Notes under the pieces: model-generated
The model's input: the letters and a program-made list of their open reading frames with translations, nothing else
What the model was told of the DNA's origin: nothing
The model's database searches: none
NCBI GenBank assembly: GCA_014238065.1
Contig: JABABU010000024.1
Span: forward strand, 62,001 to 126,000
Direction: 5' to 3'
DNA: 64,000 nt
From: Actinomycetota bacterium
GTDB lineage: Bacteria; Actinomycetota; Acidimicrobiia; Acidimicrobiales; Poriferisodalaceae
Position numbers and translations under genes: made by a program
Part shown: piece by piece, positions 1-9,362 of the stretch
Layout of the letters: every line of letters begins with the position of its first letter
Position numbering within the stretch: the stretch's first letter is position 1

Positions 1-1
1 C

Positions 2-1216
2 GTTGGTCCCGATCAACTCCACGGGTTCAACGAGCGACTCACCACCGACATCTATCCCGCCGATTTCGCATGGACCCCGAACTGGCACGAGGCCGATCTG
101 CGGATCGACAAGTGGTATCACGGCATGGACACACTCCATGAGGCCGGTCAGGCCGTGGCGACCTACCAACTCGACTACGACGAACAGGTCGGGTACGAGG
201 CCAGACGTAAACTGCTCGACTTTGCGAGAGACAACGACGATCGTCCATGGTTTTTGTGCGCATCGTTCATCCACCCACACGACCCCTACGTGGCCAGGCC
301 GGAATGGTGGGACCTGTACGACCACGATGACATCGACATGCCAGCCCCCGTTTCGGTCACCGATCTCGACCCGCACTCCACTCGAATTCGCGCCGCCATC
401 GGCACCGACGACATCGGGCACACTCCCGAACACGTCAGGAACTCACGGCACGGTTACTATGCGAACGTGAGCTACTTCGACCACTGGGTCGGGGATCTCG
501 TCAGAACACTCGGCGAGACGGGCGAGATGGACAACACCGTGGTGATGGTGACGTCCGATCATGGTGACATGCTCGGCGAGCGGGGCAACTGGTTCAAGAT
601 GTCGTTCTACGAGCGGTCGGCACGCGTTCCGCTCGTGATGGCTGGTCCTGGTATCGCCCAAGACCACACCGTCGGCAACGTATGCGGTCACCTCGATTTT
701 CTACCGACGTTTACTGACCTCGCCGCTGACGAACGTCATGAGGTGCCGGCCATGGGGGTACCGATCGATGGTCGGTCGTTGCTGGAACTCGCCGCCGGTG
801 GCGCTGATGACATGGATGAAACGACAGGCGAGTACTGCGCCGAGATGACATCGCATCCCATGTTCATGATTCGCCGAGGTTCATTGAAGTACATCCACTG
901 CGACACCGATCCGGCGCTGATGTTCGATGTCGACGCCGATCCGGAGGAGACGGTGAATCTGGCCGACGATGTGGGGCACAGAGCCGATTCTGCTGCCTTC
1001 GCGGCAGAGGTCGTGACGCGATGGGATTCCGCCGCGATCCGCGAGCAAGTACTTTCTTCCCAGGACGCCAGGCGCATCCTGCACTCGGCAATGAACACCG
1101 GTGACATCACCTCCTGGGACTATGAGCCGCCGACCGACGCGGCCAACCAATACGTGCGAAACCACATGGACTGGGCTGATGCAGGGCCTCGGAGCAGATT
1201 GCCGAGGTTCCCGTGA
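2..1216 (+). CDS. betC: choline sulfatase, C-terminal part (5' end outside window)
   Basis: Hydrolyses choline-O-sulfate to choline and sulfate, feeding betaine synthesis or catabolism. The frame is open from base 2, so about 404 residues are visible and the formylglycine-cysteine region lies outside the window. The first residues (VGPDQLHGFNERLTTDIYPA) match the BetC signature, followed by a HPHDPYVARPEWWDLY stretch, the metal-site motif SDHGDMLGERG and a WFKMSFYE segment. The C-terminal tail ending near YVRNHMDW is typical of BetC rather than of general arylsulfatases. The stop TGA overlaps the GTG start of the next gene (GTGA), which implies translational coupling to the DddP-like gene. 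Family assignment is firm; substrate follows from the family. Confidence 0.9.
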   Translation, partial: VGPDQLHGFNERLTTDIYPADFAWTPNWHEADLRIDKWYHGMDTLHEAGQAVATYQLDYDEQVGYEARRKLLDFARDNDDRPWFLCASFIHPHDPYVARPEWWDLYDHDDIDMPAPVSVTDLDPHSTRIRAAIGTDDIGHTPEHVRNSRHGYYANVSYFDHWVGDLVRTLGETGEMDNTVVMVTSDHGDMLGERGNWFKMSFYERSARVPLVMAGPGIAQDHTVGNVCGHLDFLPTFTDLAADERHEVPAMGVPIDGRSLLELAAGGADDMDETTGEYCAEMTSHPMFMIRRGSLKYIHCDTDPALMFDVDADPEETVNLADDVGHRADSAAFAAEVVTRWDSAAIREQVLSSQDARRILHSAMNTGDITSWDYEPPTDAANQYVRNHMDWADAGPRSRLPRFP

Positions 1217-2517
1217 CGGCGCGACATCGACCGAAGATCGGACGAGCGCCGGCTCCGGACTCTCTGCTCGACTACGCGGCAAGGAACCGACACGAGATCG
1301 GTCCATCTGCCGAACAGCTTGCCGATTGGGCGGCAGCCGGACTCGAACTTCCGAATCTCGCTGCCATGCGTCAGTACCGCATCAACAGGCTCCGCGAGCA
1401 GCTCAGGATCAGCGAGTGTGACGGAGCGCTGCTGCACGACCCGCTGATGATCCGATACGCGACCGACACCGCGAACATGCCGGTATGGACGATGCACAAC
1501 GAGGTCAGGCACTGTTACGTCGCTGCTGACGGGCCCGTGGTGATGTTCGAATTCTCCAAAGGCGAGTTCCTCGACGCCCACTCGCACGTCATCGATGAGT
1601 TCAGGCCTGCACGGTCGCTGCACCCGTTCTATGTCGGCAACCGCGTCGAAGAGCAGGCCAAACGGTGGGGCGCCGACATGGCTCGCCTCGTGCGTGAACA
1701 CGCGCGGAATGATCAACCCCGCCTGGCGATCGACACGCTGACCCTCGAGGGGGTCCGCGCCCTCGAGGCCGAGGGCATCGCTGTTATCGCTGGTATGCAG
1801 ATCTTCGAGGACGCCCGCGTCGTGAAGGGACCAGATGAGCTCACAGCCATGCGGTGCGCCATCGACGCGTGTAATCGCAACATCGACGACATGCGGTCGA
1901 TCTTCGAGCCAGGTGTCACCGAGATCGAACTGTTCGCCACCATGCAGAAATCGAACATGCTGCGATTCGGTGAGTGGATGGAGTGCAGGATTCTCGCTTC
2001 CGGCGACCGCACAAACCCCTGGTACCAAGAGGCGAGCAACAAAGTCGTTGCCGCCGGTGAGATCATGGGGTTCGACACGGACATGGTTGGCGCATACAAC
2101 ATGTGCGTCGACATCTCGCGTTCGTGGCTGTGCGGCGGAGGCCGACCGAACAGTAACCAGACCGACATGTACGGCAGAGCGAAGGACATGATCGAGGCGA
2201 ACATCGGCGAGTTTCGCGTCGGCCGGTCCTTCAGGGACATCACCGGCGACCTGTCGTATCCCGACCCCGAACTGTTTCACGGGTATACGGTTCTCGCCCA
2301 CGGCGTCGGGTTGTGTGACGAGTACCCCAGCTTCTTCACCCGCGAGGAGTGGGACGACGTCGGCTTCGACGGCGAGCTTCTCGAAGGCACCGTGCTGTGC
2401 GTCGAGTCGTTCGTCGGGTCGAAGGCCGGGGGAGAGGGCGTGAAGCTCGAGGAGATGATCCTCGTCACCGCCGACGGCCCCGAATTGCTCAGCGGCTACT
2501 CCATGGACCTTGCCTGA
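1213..2517 (+). CDS. DddP-type M24 family protein (candidate DMSP lyase or related onium-compound lyase), copy 1
   Basis: A 434-residue creatinase/prolidase-fold (M24) protein close to DddP, the metal-dependent enzyme that cleaves DMSP to DMS and acrylate. The N-terminal creatinase domain carries HDPLMIRYATDTANM. The C-terminal pita-bread domain keeps all six expected metal ligands: D288, D290, D300, H363, E398 and E413. It also keeps Y358 and D369, which align with the Tyr and Asp that I recall as catalytic in Ruegeria DddP (Y366, D377). The ASGDRTNPWYQE stretch is a family hallmark. The GTG start overlaps the betC stop, so both are probably made from one transcript. The true substrate could be DMSP, a choline derivative or another osmolyte; activity is not provable from sequence. 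Confidence 0.8.
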   Translation: MTARHRPKIGRAPAPDSLLDYAARNRHEIGPSAEQLADWAAAGLELPNLAAMRQYRINRLREQLRISECDGALLHDPLMIRYATDTANMPVWTMHNEVRHCYVAADGPVVMFEFSKGEFLDAHSHVIDEFRPARSLHPFYVGNRVEEQAKRWGADMARLVREHARNDQPRLAIDTLTLEGVRALEAEGIAVIAGMQIFEDARVVKGPDELTAMRCAIDACNRNIDDMRSIFEPGVTEIELFATMQKSNMLRFGEWMECRILASGDRTNPWYQEASNKVVAAGEIMGFDTDMVGAYNMCVDISRSWLCGGGRPNSNQTDMYGRAKDMIEANIGEFRVGRSFRDITGDLSYPDPELFHGYTVLAHGVGLCDEYPSFFTREEWDDVGFDGELLEGTVLCVESFVGSKAGGEGVKLEEMILVTADGPELLSGYSMDLA

Positions 2518-2582
2518 TCCATCATTACGGGTGCCGGGACACGTTCATTTCGTTGCACGACCAGGTCTCCCGTAGAAGCGGT

Positions 2583-3473
2583 TCAGTCCCACCAGAAGTA
2601 CCAGGACGTGTTGTCGACGAGACTGGATGCGAGCACCGACACCTCCTGAGTGCCCTGCCACACCAGGTCGGGTGCATACAGATAGTGCTCGACACCGAGC
2701 CTGATCGCTTCGGTATCGGTCGTCGGCGGACGGGCGACACTCATCTCGATCTGGTCCGGGCCGGCCGAGACTATCTCGGCACCGAATCGATCGAACCAGA
2801 GTTTGTGCAGCGCCTCGTGTTCGGCAGGGAGTGGCGAATTGTTGAATCCGCCGAGCTGCAGGAGCGATGCAACTCTCCATGGTGACGTCGTCGGAACCAG
2901 CAACATGACGACACGGTTGTGCGGTCGGTTCTCGAAGAGATTCACGTGGGAGATGAAGTTGTGTTTCGGGCCGTCGTACTCCGGCAGCGGTGCAACGATG
3001 TCGAGGCTGACCGAACCGATGGTCGGATCGGCCTCGCGGCGTTGAGTCCACTCGGCGAGATCGAAGTCGTCACTGGCGACCGGGGTCGTCGGCGCCTCAG
3101 CGTCCGTGATGACGGATTGCCAGGCGATCTCGAGCTGTCCGGTGTCGAACGGGTCGAATGGCTCCGTCGAGCCGAGGAGCACCGGGTAATAGCCAGTTTG
3201 GTGGGTAAGGGCTCTCACATCTGCCCACCGGTCGAGAGCAACGTTTCCATCGAGTTGGTATGCGTAGGCCGATTCGTCGTTCACGCCGAGTCTCAGCTGG
3301 CGGCCAACCATCATTTCCAGACCGACGAACGCGGCCTCGAGCTCGACAAGAGAGATCGGATCGGTGGCGCCCAGCGTCCGCGGGATGGTCGAGTCGAGCG
3401 TTCGGGAGGCTGATGCTCCGCAGCCTGAAACCAGCACCGCGAAGAGAAGCACGGCGGCCGTCCGAATCCTCAC
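2583..3473 (-). CDS. DUF4253-containing lipoprotein
   Basis: About 296 residues. I chose the GTG at 3473 because it gives a clean lipoprotein signal peptide (basic VRIRT, hydrophobic AAVLLFAVL, lipobox LVSGC) and because the GTG overlaps the stop of the upstream oxygenase gene as GTGA. The C-terminal third has the DUF4253 pattern: a P.RV..LL..GG segment, FGAEIVSAGPDQIEM, RPP, and the terminal WYFWWD. DUF4253 has no known function. The protein is predicted to be anchored on the outer face of the membrane. A longer upstream reading exists but would bury the signal peptide. Confidence 0.75.
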   Translation of the reverse strand: MRIRTAAVLLFAVLVSGCGASASRTLDSTIPRTLGATDPISLVELEAAFVGLEMMVGRQLRLGVNDESAYAYQLDGNVALDRWADVRALTHQTGYYPVLLGSTEPFDPFDTGQLEIAWQSVITDAEAPTTPVASDDFDLAEWTQRREADPTIGSVSLDIVAPLPEYDGPKHNFISHVNLFENRPHNRVVMLLVPTTSPWRVASLLQLGGFNNSPLPAEHEALHKLWFDRFGAEIVSAGPDQIEMSVARPPTTDTEAIRLGVEHYLYAPDLVWQGTQEVSVLASSLVDNTSWYFWWD

Positions 3474-4459
3474 TCGTAATGCGCCATCGAATGATTCTCG
3501 GGTGGGTACATGTCCTTGACCGCCTGCTGCACGTCGGCGATGGCCTCGTTGAGTTGGGCAGCCACGACGTCGCGGTCTGGGTTGAACTCGAGCGAAGTGA
3601 TGAGGTGTTCCAGCCGGCCGGCAGCTCTCCACGCGGCATGGCGTGCCCACTCGGTGAACAACGTCTCGTGGTCGTCAACCCCGATGAGATCGATCGAGCG
3701 TGCTTGCTCGTCGAGGGTCGTGTCCGTCGAGACGTATCCGTTCACCATCGTGATGCGCTCGCCAAGCTCGTTCAGAGGTGCTGCCCTGTGCACCACCATG
3801 TCTCCGTGCAATGCGACTGCCCAACCTGGCCCTGGAAGATCGGGAGCGACGACGCGGTCACGTGGTGGCCCGTGCCCTTCCGATGAGAGTGCAGCCATCT
3901 CGAGCTTCGTACCGTGGAAGTACTCGAACTCGCCACCATCGATCGATGTCGGATCGCTGACCATCATGACGAAGTCGCAAGGCAGCGTGTCGTGATGCCA
4001 TTTGTCGACTGCCTTGTCGACGATGTCGGGTTCGAAGTTCAGGTGACCGAGGTGCACCGGCATCGTGTGCGGGGCTACATCGGCTTCGAAGATGTCGCAC
4101 ATCAGCTCGGTGAGGCTCGGGTCGAGGCAGAGATCTCGAAGAAATTTCGAGCGGTAGACCCCACCACGGACCATCGTGTCGATTCGGTCGCATGTGGTGT
4201 GGTGTTCGCGCAACCGCCGAGCAGATGCCAGGAGCACTGCCGCTCCTTCATCCGACAAGACGCGATACGCGCCCGATGCCGCTATAGGCGTCGATTTCGT
4301 CGCGATCTCCTCGCGCGAGTATCCGAGATCGACCAGGTAAGTCTTGTCGCTCGGGAGGCGAAGGTCGAGGTGGATCGCGGGGTCGAATGTCGGTTCTTCA
4401 TCGAACCACTCGTACCCATCAGGACGGGCTGTCGGAAATGGAATGGCCTCGGCTGTCAT
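3470..4459 (-). CDS. Fe(II)/2-oxoglutarate-dependent oxygenase, phytanoyl-CoA-hydroxylase-like
   Basis: A 329-residue protein with the double-stranded beta-helix iron site: an HHD motif (HxD) in KWHHDTLPCDF, a distal histidine in GDMVVHRAAPL, and the 2-oxoglutarate-binding arginine in GERITMVNGYV. It presumably hydroxylates a small molecule with decarboxylation of 2-oxoglutarate; no substrate can be named. The stop overlaps the start of the DUF4253 lipoprotein, so the two are coupled. The gene converges with the DddP-like gene on the other strand. The iron and cosubstrate residues are intact. Confidence 0.75.
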   Translation of the reverse strand: MTAEAIPFPTARPDGYEWFDEEPTFDPAIHLDLRLPSDKTYLVDLGYSREEIATKSTPIAASGAYRVLSDEGAAVLLASARRLREHHTTCDRIDTMVRGGVYRSKFLRDLCLDPSLTELMCDIFEADVAPHTMPVHLGHLNFEPDIVDKAVDKWHHDTLPCDFVMMVSDPTSIDGGEFEYFHGTKLEMAALSSEGHGPPRDRVVAPDLPGPGWAVALHGDMVVHRAAPLNELGERITMVNGYVSTDTTLDEQARSIDLIGVDDHETLFTEWARHAAWRAAGRLEHLITSLEFNPDRDVVAAQLNEAIADVQQAVKDMYPPENHSMAHYE

Positions 4460-4646
4460 TCCGCCAAGATATCGCCCGTCTGTAGCCGCGATCTTCTTCG
4501 TGTCGTGCCTGGGTTGTGATCATCGACCCGGGTCACGCAAGGGCGAACGCGTTCGACAGCGTTGTACGGCGCGTCATGAGTATGTCCCGCCTGCTCAGTC
4601 GACTATCGGAAGTCACTGCATCCGGTCGCCCTCGTCGGGAATGTGG

Positions 4647-5894
4647 TCAACCGAGTTTGGCGGCCGTGGCTATGCGGTCCTCGGCCATCGATGCGACCAT
4701 GGACGCCTCGTCCGGGTAGTCCGCAGGATCGACACGATCGAGCCGGAACGGTGCCGGGTCGACAAAGGGAGGCTCGTCCATGATGAGTTGGGCAACGAGC
4801 TTGCCCATGCCGGGCCCGTGCGTGATACCCGACTCGCTGTCGCCAGCGAGAGTCCATAGGCCTTCGACACCAGGAACCGCGCCAACGTAGAGGCCGCCAT
4901 CGACAGTGTAGACCGGGACTCCTTGGATGGTCTCGGCGGTGGGCAGCCCGGAGAGGGCAGGGAAGACCTCGGCGACGCTGTCCTGATGCGCATACTGCGC
5001 CTCGAGCAGCGTCTGTGATACCGGGCGTCCGTATCCGAACTCGAGCCCTTCGTCCTCCAGCGCCGACAAGAGCCGGTACGCGAAGCTGCCTCCCCATGAG
5101 AATGCGCCATGCAGCTCTCGTAGCCACAGGCGAAGCTCCGGGCACTGAACAGTCGGCAAGAGCGCCGACAACGCTGCCGACTCGGAAACAAAGCGGGTCG
5201 CAACCATCGGAATGAGCGGGAGGCGGCGATCGACCGACTCCAGGAGCTCTTGGTTCCACGCCCCTGCTGCGAGCACGATGGTCGAGGCGTCGATGGTCCC
5301 ATTGCTCGTCTCGACTCCGGTGGCCGATCCATCGACCATGCGCACACCAGTTGCTGGAGTGGCCCAATGAAACTGCACTTGTTCATCTTCGAGACGTGTG
5401 AGTATCGCCTGCTGAGCGAGCGCTGTCGTGAGCTGAATCCCCTCCGGCATGTACACGCCGCCAGCGACGGCTGCCGGATCGACCGCTCCTCGCATCAACT
5501 CTGCGACACCGTCCGCGTCGAGCCGGCGTGTGCGAGGGGCCACCTGAGGATGTCCCAGGATGCCGTCGGCCAGTGTGTCGAGCATCGTTGGGGTGCGGGC
5601 GAGCACCAAGTTGCCATTGGCCGCAAAATCGATGTCTTGACCGGACTCGTGTAGTTGCTTGTAGAACGCGAGGCCATAGTCCTGCAACGGGATAGTGCAC
5701 GCACCGAGCCGACGATTGTGGTCCGCGCCGAATCGTGCGACGAAACCGGCACCTGCTGGTGTCGTGCCGCTCAGCGGGTCACCTGCGTCGATGATGGTGA
5801 CGTCACGCGCCCCGGACTCGATCAAGTGGAGTGCGGCCGAGGCACCGATTATGCCAGCGCCGATGATGCAGATTGGTCCAGGATCCTGAGCCAT
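4647..5894 (-). CDS. FAD-dependent oxidoreductase, DAO (sarcosine/dimethylglycine oxidase-like) family
   Basis: About 415 residues. The N-terminal Rossmann motif CIIGAGIIGASAALHL binds FAD and is followed by the DAO-type PAGAGFVARFG segment. The C-terminal part has GLYVGAVPGVEGLW and GDSESGITHGPGMGKLVAQL, the usual second flavin-contact region. Such enzymes oxidise secondary or tertiary amines such as sarcosine, N-methyl amino acids or dimethylglycine. The ATG at 5894 is preferred because it sits directly before the FAD motif; an upstream ATG at 5921 adds nine poorly conserved residues. Transcribed away from the acyl-CoA synthetase at 6183. Substrate unknown. Confidence 0.75.
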   Translation of the reverse strand: MAQDPGPICIIGAGIIGASAALHLIESGARDVTIIDAGDPLSGTTPAGAGFVARFGADHNRRLGACTIPLQDYGLAFYKQLHESGQDIDFAANGNLVLARTPTMLDTLADGILGHPQVAPRTRRLDADGVAELMRGAVDPAAVAGGVYMPEGIQLTTALAQQAILTRLEDEQVQFHWATPATGVRMVDGSATGVETSNGTIDASTIVLAAGAWNQELLESVDRRLPLIPMVATRFVSESAALSALLPTVQCPELRLWLRELHGAFSWGGSFAYRLLSALEDEGLEFGYGRPVSQTLLEAQYAHQDSVAEVFPALSGLPTAETIQGVPVYTVDGGLYVGAVPGVEGLWTLAGDSESGITHGPGMGKLVAQLIMDEPPFVDPAPFRLDRVDPADYPDEASMVASMAEDRIATAAKLG

Positions 5895-6182
5895 ACTGGA
5901 CAGTATCGCCCGGCCGCGCACTCAGGTTCGATGCGACCACGACATTCGGCCCCACCTAGCGGGCAACACCCGAGAGGCTCGATCCGGGCGAATGCCGTCT
6001 TCTCGGGTGCAGTGGCCACTCCAGCTCTGGGCACTATCTTCGAGAACGAGGAACTCGATTCGACGATAGCTGGCAGGGTCGTGTGCGCCCTACGCTCGAT
6101 TTCGTGACCAAACCCACAGGTCCCTCAGAGAAGCGACCGCCGATCGCCGGGTCGGCCGCCGAGCCAACACAGAAAGCGCACA

Positions 6183-7736
6183 ATGAGTGAACTGCATCGC
6201 CTGATCGAAGCTCACGCCGACGGTTCCCCGGATCGACTTGCCCTCACTGGAGCCGGTGGGGACGTCAGCTACGCCGAGCTTCGCACGTCGAGCTGGAAGG
6301 TCGCGAACTCCCTGTTGTCGGCCGGATACGGCAAAGGCACTCGATTCGCGATCTTCACGCCGAATTGCTCTCCAGCCGTCGTCGCTCAGATCGGTGCTCT
6401 GAGGGCGGGGGCGGTGTGGTGCAACGTAAATCTGCGAAACACCATTGCTGACAACACCGACATCTTGAGCCGGGGCGAATGTGAAGTTCTCTTTTTTCAC
6501 AGCTCGGTAGCCGGCGAGGTCAAGACGCTTCAGGCCGGCGTCCCTTCCCTGCGGCTAGCGGTTTGCCTCGATGCAACGTTCGACGAATTCCCTTCGCTCG
6601 CCGACTGGATCGCCGACGCGGCAGAAAATGAACCTGACGTGACGATCGATGACGATGAAGACATCGGGTTCCAGGGCAACACCGGCGGAACCACTGGATT
6701 ACCGAAGCTCACCCGGTCGACCTTCGCGATCCTCGGGCGCGGGTCCGCGGCCTTCGCTGACCTCCTCGCCGTTCGAGGTGAGGCCCGAAACTTGGCGGTG
6801 GCTCCCATCACTCATGCTGGCGGCATAGTGCTGATGGGGACACTCGCGGCAGGGGCGACGAATGTGATGGTGGCCGAAGCAACGCCCGATGTAATCGCTG
6901 AGTCGCTCGAACGGGAAAGGATCACCACGATCTTCCTCCCGCCGACGCTCGTGTACATGCTTCTAGCTCTTCCGGGTATTGGGGCTCGCGACTTTTCCTC
7001 ACTTCGCTACATGCTGGTCGCAGCAGCACCGATGGCACCGACCAAGATCGTCGAAGCCGTCGAAGTGTTCGGCCCGGTCCTGTGTCAGGCCTTCGGACAA
7101 ACCGAGGCCGGGTTCCCGTTGACGTTCATCACTCCAGAGGAGACCGCCGAGGCCGTCGCTGTCGAGGCGCTGCGAGGTCGACTGGCGTCCTGTGGGCGGA
7201 TGACGTCCCTGCTGGATCGGCTTGCTGTCATCGATGACGAAGGCCGAGAGCTACCGGCGGGAAAGTTGGGTGAGCTGGTCGTTCAAGGGTCTGCTGTGAT
7301 GAAGCACTACCTGAACGATCCGGCAGCCACCGCCGAAGTGCAGGCCGGAGGATGGCATCACACTGGCGACATCGGACACCTCGACGAAGATGGTTTCCTC
7401 TATGTGAGTGACCGCAAGCGCGATCTCATCATCTCTGGCGGGTTCAATGTTTTCCCGTACGAGGTCGAGCAAGCCTTGCTGACTCACCCGCATGTGCAGG
7501 AATGCGCAGTCGTCGGTGTTCCCCATGACAAGTGGGGCGAGCAAGTGACCGGTGTCGTCGAGCTCGTGCCTGGCGGACACATCGAGCCCGAAGAGCTCAT
7601 CTCCCATGCCCGTGGGATCGTCGGTCCGTTGAAGGGTCCAAAGGAAGTGCTGGTGATGGACTCGCTGCCGCGTAGCGCCGTCGGGAAGATCCTCAAACGT
7701 GAGATCCGAGTGGCTCTGACCGAGAGTCGGCGGTGA
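6183..7736 (+). CDS. AMP-dependent acyl-CoA synthetase (ANL superfamily)
   Basis: A 517-residue acyl-CoA ligase that activates a carboxylate through an acyl-adenylate. Visible motifs are the phosphate loop NTGGTTGLPK, the adenylate motif GQTEAGFPL, the hinge/ATP motif HTGDIGHLDEDGFLYVSDRKRD, a FNVFPYEVE segment and the catalytic C-terminal lysine in GKILKRE. The length is normal for the family. Unlike the ligase at 13861-15474, it belongs to the general medium/aryl FadD-like group. Chain-length specificity cannot be read from the sequence. Confidence 0.85.
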   Translation: MSELHRLIEAHADGSPDRLALTGAGGDVSYAELRTSSWKVANSLLSAGYGKGTRFAIFTPNCSPAVVAQIGALRAGAVWCNVNLRNTIADNTDILSRGECEVLFFHSSVAGEVKTLQAGVPSLRLAVCLDATFDEFPSLADWIADAAENEPDVTIDDDEDIGFQGNTGGTTGLPKLTRSTFAILGRGSAAFADLLAVRGEARNLAVAPITHAGGIVLMGTLAAGATNVMVAEATPDVIAESLERERITTIFLPPTLVYMLLALPGIGARDFSSLRYMLVAAAPMAPTKIVEAVEVFGPVLCQAFGQTEAGFPLTFITPEETAEAVAVEALRGRLASCGRMTSLLDRLAVIDDEGRELPAGKLGELVVQGSAVMKHYLNDPAATAEVQAGGWHHTGDIGHLDEDGFLYVSDRKRDLIISGGFNVFPYEVEQALLTHPHVQECAVVGVPHDKWGEQVTGVVELVPGGHIEPEELISHARGIVGPLKGPKEVLVMDSLPRSAVGKILKREIRVALTESRR

Positions 7737-8183
7737 CGAGGGGCATCGTCTCACATCCGGCGTAACGTCGCTCCCCATCTCGGGGGGGGCAGGTCTCCGC
7801 CTGCAGGTCTTCGACTTGTGCGGATACGGCGCGACCACGGGACCCGGCTGTTGACACGTCGGGTCGGGTCGGCGCAGTCCTCGGTCTCCTTGGACACTGG
7901 GAGCCTTCGATTTGTGCTGCGCCTTGACTCGCTTCACGACTAGCTACCGGAGAGCAGCTTGACCCACAGGGGGCCGAGCTGTTCAGCCCTCCGCCGCCGG
8001 CGAGTAGGGCCCGAATCAACGAAGGCGGGAGAGCGTCGCTCGGTGAGGATGTGTTCTACAGAGATCGGGTCAAGGAGGTCGCCGGCGTCATGGAGGGACT
8101 TCTACGACGAGGAGCCCGCGGCGGCAGAGGCGACCGGTGCGCCAGTCTCGCGCCGTCGAGCGCGAGCAGTAGCGTGCTGGCCC
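7737..8183 (+). other. 447-bp intergenic region without a supported gene
   Basis: No reading frame here has a convincing protein pattern. A run of eight G lies near 7783-7790, followed by a weak GCAGG/CCTGC inverted repeat. The downstream flavoprotein could extend upstream to 7959, but those 75 residues are arginine-rich and unlike the family, so I treat this stretch as upstream leader. Confidence 0.5.
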
Positions 8184-9362
8184 ATGGAACCTGGCGACGC
8201 GGCGGATCGAGCCCGTGAGTTGGTGCCACTGCTTCGCGAACGGGCGCAGCAGGCTGATTCCGATCGCCGCATGAGCGATGAGACCATGAGCGCCCTCACC
8301 GATGCTGGGATGTTTCGGCTACTGCAGCCACGACGTTTCGGCGGCTACCAAGTCGGAGCAGAGGCCTTCGTCGAGGCAATGGTCGAGATCTCGCGGGGCG
8401 ACGGATCTGCGGGGTGGATCACTTCGCTCACGTCGGCACACAACAAGTGGGCGGGCTTCTTCCCGCTCGAGGGCCAAGAGGAGATGTACGGAGACCACGG
8501 CGACCTGCGGTTTCCGCTCGTCGTCGCCCCGCAGGGTCGTGCGGTGCCAACGGACGGTGGGTACGTGTTGTCAGGGGTGTGGGATTACGTCTCCGGCTGC
8601 GATGTGTGCAATTGGCTCGGAGTCAACGCGCTGGTGCCCGGTGAGACTCATGATGAACCCCCTCTCGGCTTGGTGTCGGCTGTGATCCCGTCGTCGGAGT
8701 ACGTGATCGAGGACAACTGGCACGTAGAGGCCATGCGGGGCACGGGCTCGAAGCGAGTCATCATCGACGCCGTGTTCGTGCCCACTCGTCGCGCGGTTCG
8801 TATGGCGCCCGCTGGGGATCCCGTCGGTCCGCCGCCGCTCGACGGCGACGACGAGGGTTTCTTCCGTGTCTCCATGTTGCCGCTGTTCGCGTGTGAGCTC
8901 GGAGCTGTGGCGGTCGGCATCGGCACAGCGTTCGTGGAATTGTTCGCGGAACGGGCACAGGTCAAGACGAGCCCGTTCCCGCCGTTCGGTCCTCTGGCTG
9001 AATCCGACTCGGTTCAGACTCGTCTTGGTTGCGCTGCCGGTGTCGTCGACAGGGCGAAACGTGTCTTGGTGAGCGTCGCTCGCGACTATGACGCTGCGGC
9101 CGAAACCTCTCTTCATTTCTATGACGAGACCGAGACTCGGCGTGCGTTGATCGCGGTCCAGGGGCTTGTGCTCGACGTGTGCGGTGCCGTTGAGAGCCTC
9201 GGCACGGTCGCTGGCTCGAGCATTGCCAGGGAGGGCGAACCGCTGATGCGGGCGTGGCGGGATCTGATGGTGATCCGAACGCATTACCTTCTCGACAGCG
9301 ACCGGACTGCACTCAACCTCGGCTCGCTGCTGCTTGGCATCGAACCCCGATCTCGGAACTGA
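8184..9362 (+). CDS. acyl-CoA-dehydrogenase-fold flavin monooxygenase (HsaA/HpaB-like)
   Basis: About 392 residues from the ATG at 8184, chosen because homology begins at the helical N-terminus (ADRARELVPLLRERA). The order is an N-terminal helical domain with GMFRLLQPRRFGGY, a middle beta domain (SGVWDYVSGCDVCNW) and a C-terminal four-helix domain. The pattern fits group D flavoprotein monooxygenases such as HsaA, or the related SpnaA-type proteins, more than classical acyl-CoA dehydrogenases. Such enzymes use reduced flavin from a partner reductase; I see none adjacent. The substrate is unknown. Confidence 0.7.
   Translation: MEPGDAADRARELVPLLRERAQQADSDRRMSDETMSALTDAGMFRLLQPRRFGGYQVGAEAFVEAMVEISRGDGSAGWITSLTSAHNKWAGFFPLEGQEEMYGDHGDLRFPLVVAPQGRAVPTDGGYVLSGVWDYVSGCDVCNWLGVNALVPGETHDEPPLGLVSAVIPSSEYVIEDNWHVEAMRGTGSKRVIIDAVFVPTRRAVRMAPAGDPVGPPPLDGDDEGFFRVSMLPLFACELGAVAVGIGTAFVELFAERAQVKTSPFPPFGPLAESDSVQTRLGCAAGVVDRAKRVLVSVARDYDAAAETSLHFYDETETRRALIAVQGLVLDVCGAVESLGTVAGSSIAREGEPLMRAWRDLMVIRTHYLLDSDRTALNLGSLLLGIEPRSRN

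Noticed and set aside
1120-2301. 393-codon minus-strand ORF opposite the betC/DddP region
   Set aside because: It is a shadow of the plus-strand genes: no family pattern, while both plus-strand proteins carry complete motifs.
3260-3886. Plus-strand ORFs across the oxygenase/lipoprotein pair
   Set aside because: They lack motifs and overlap two supported minus-strand genes.
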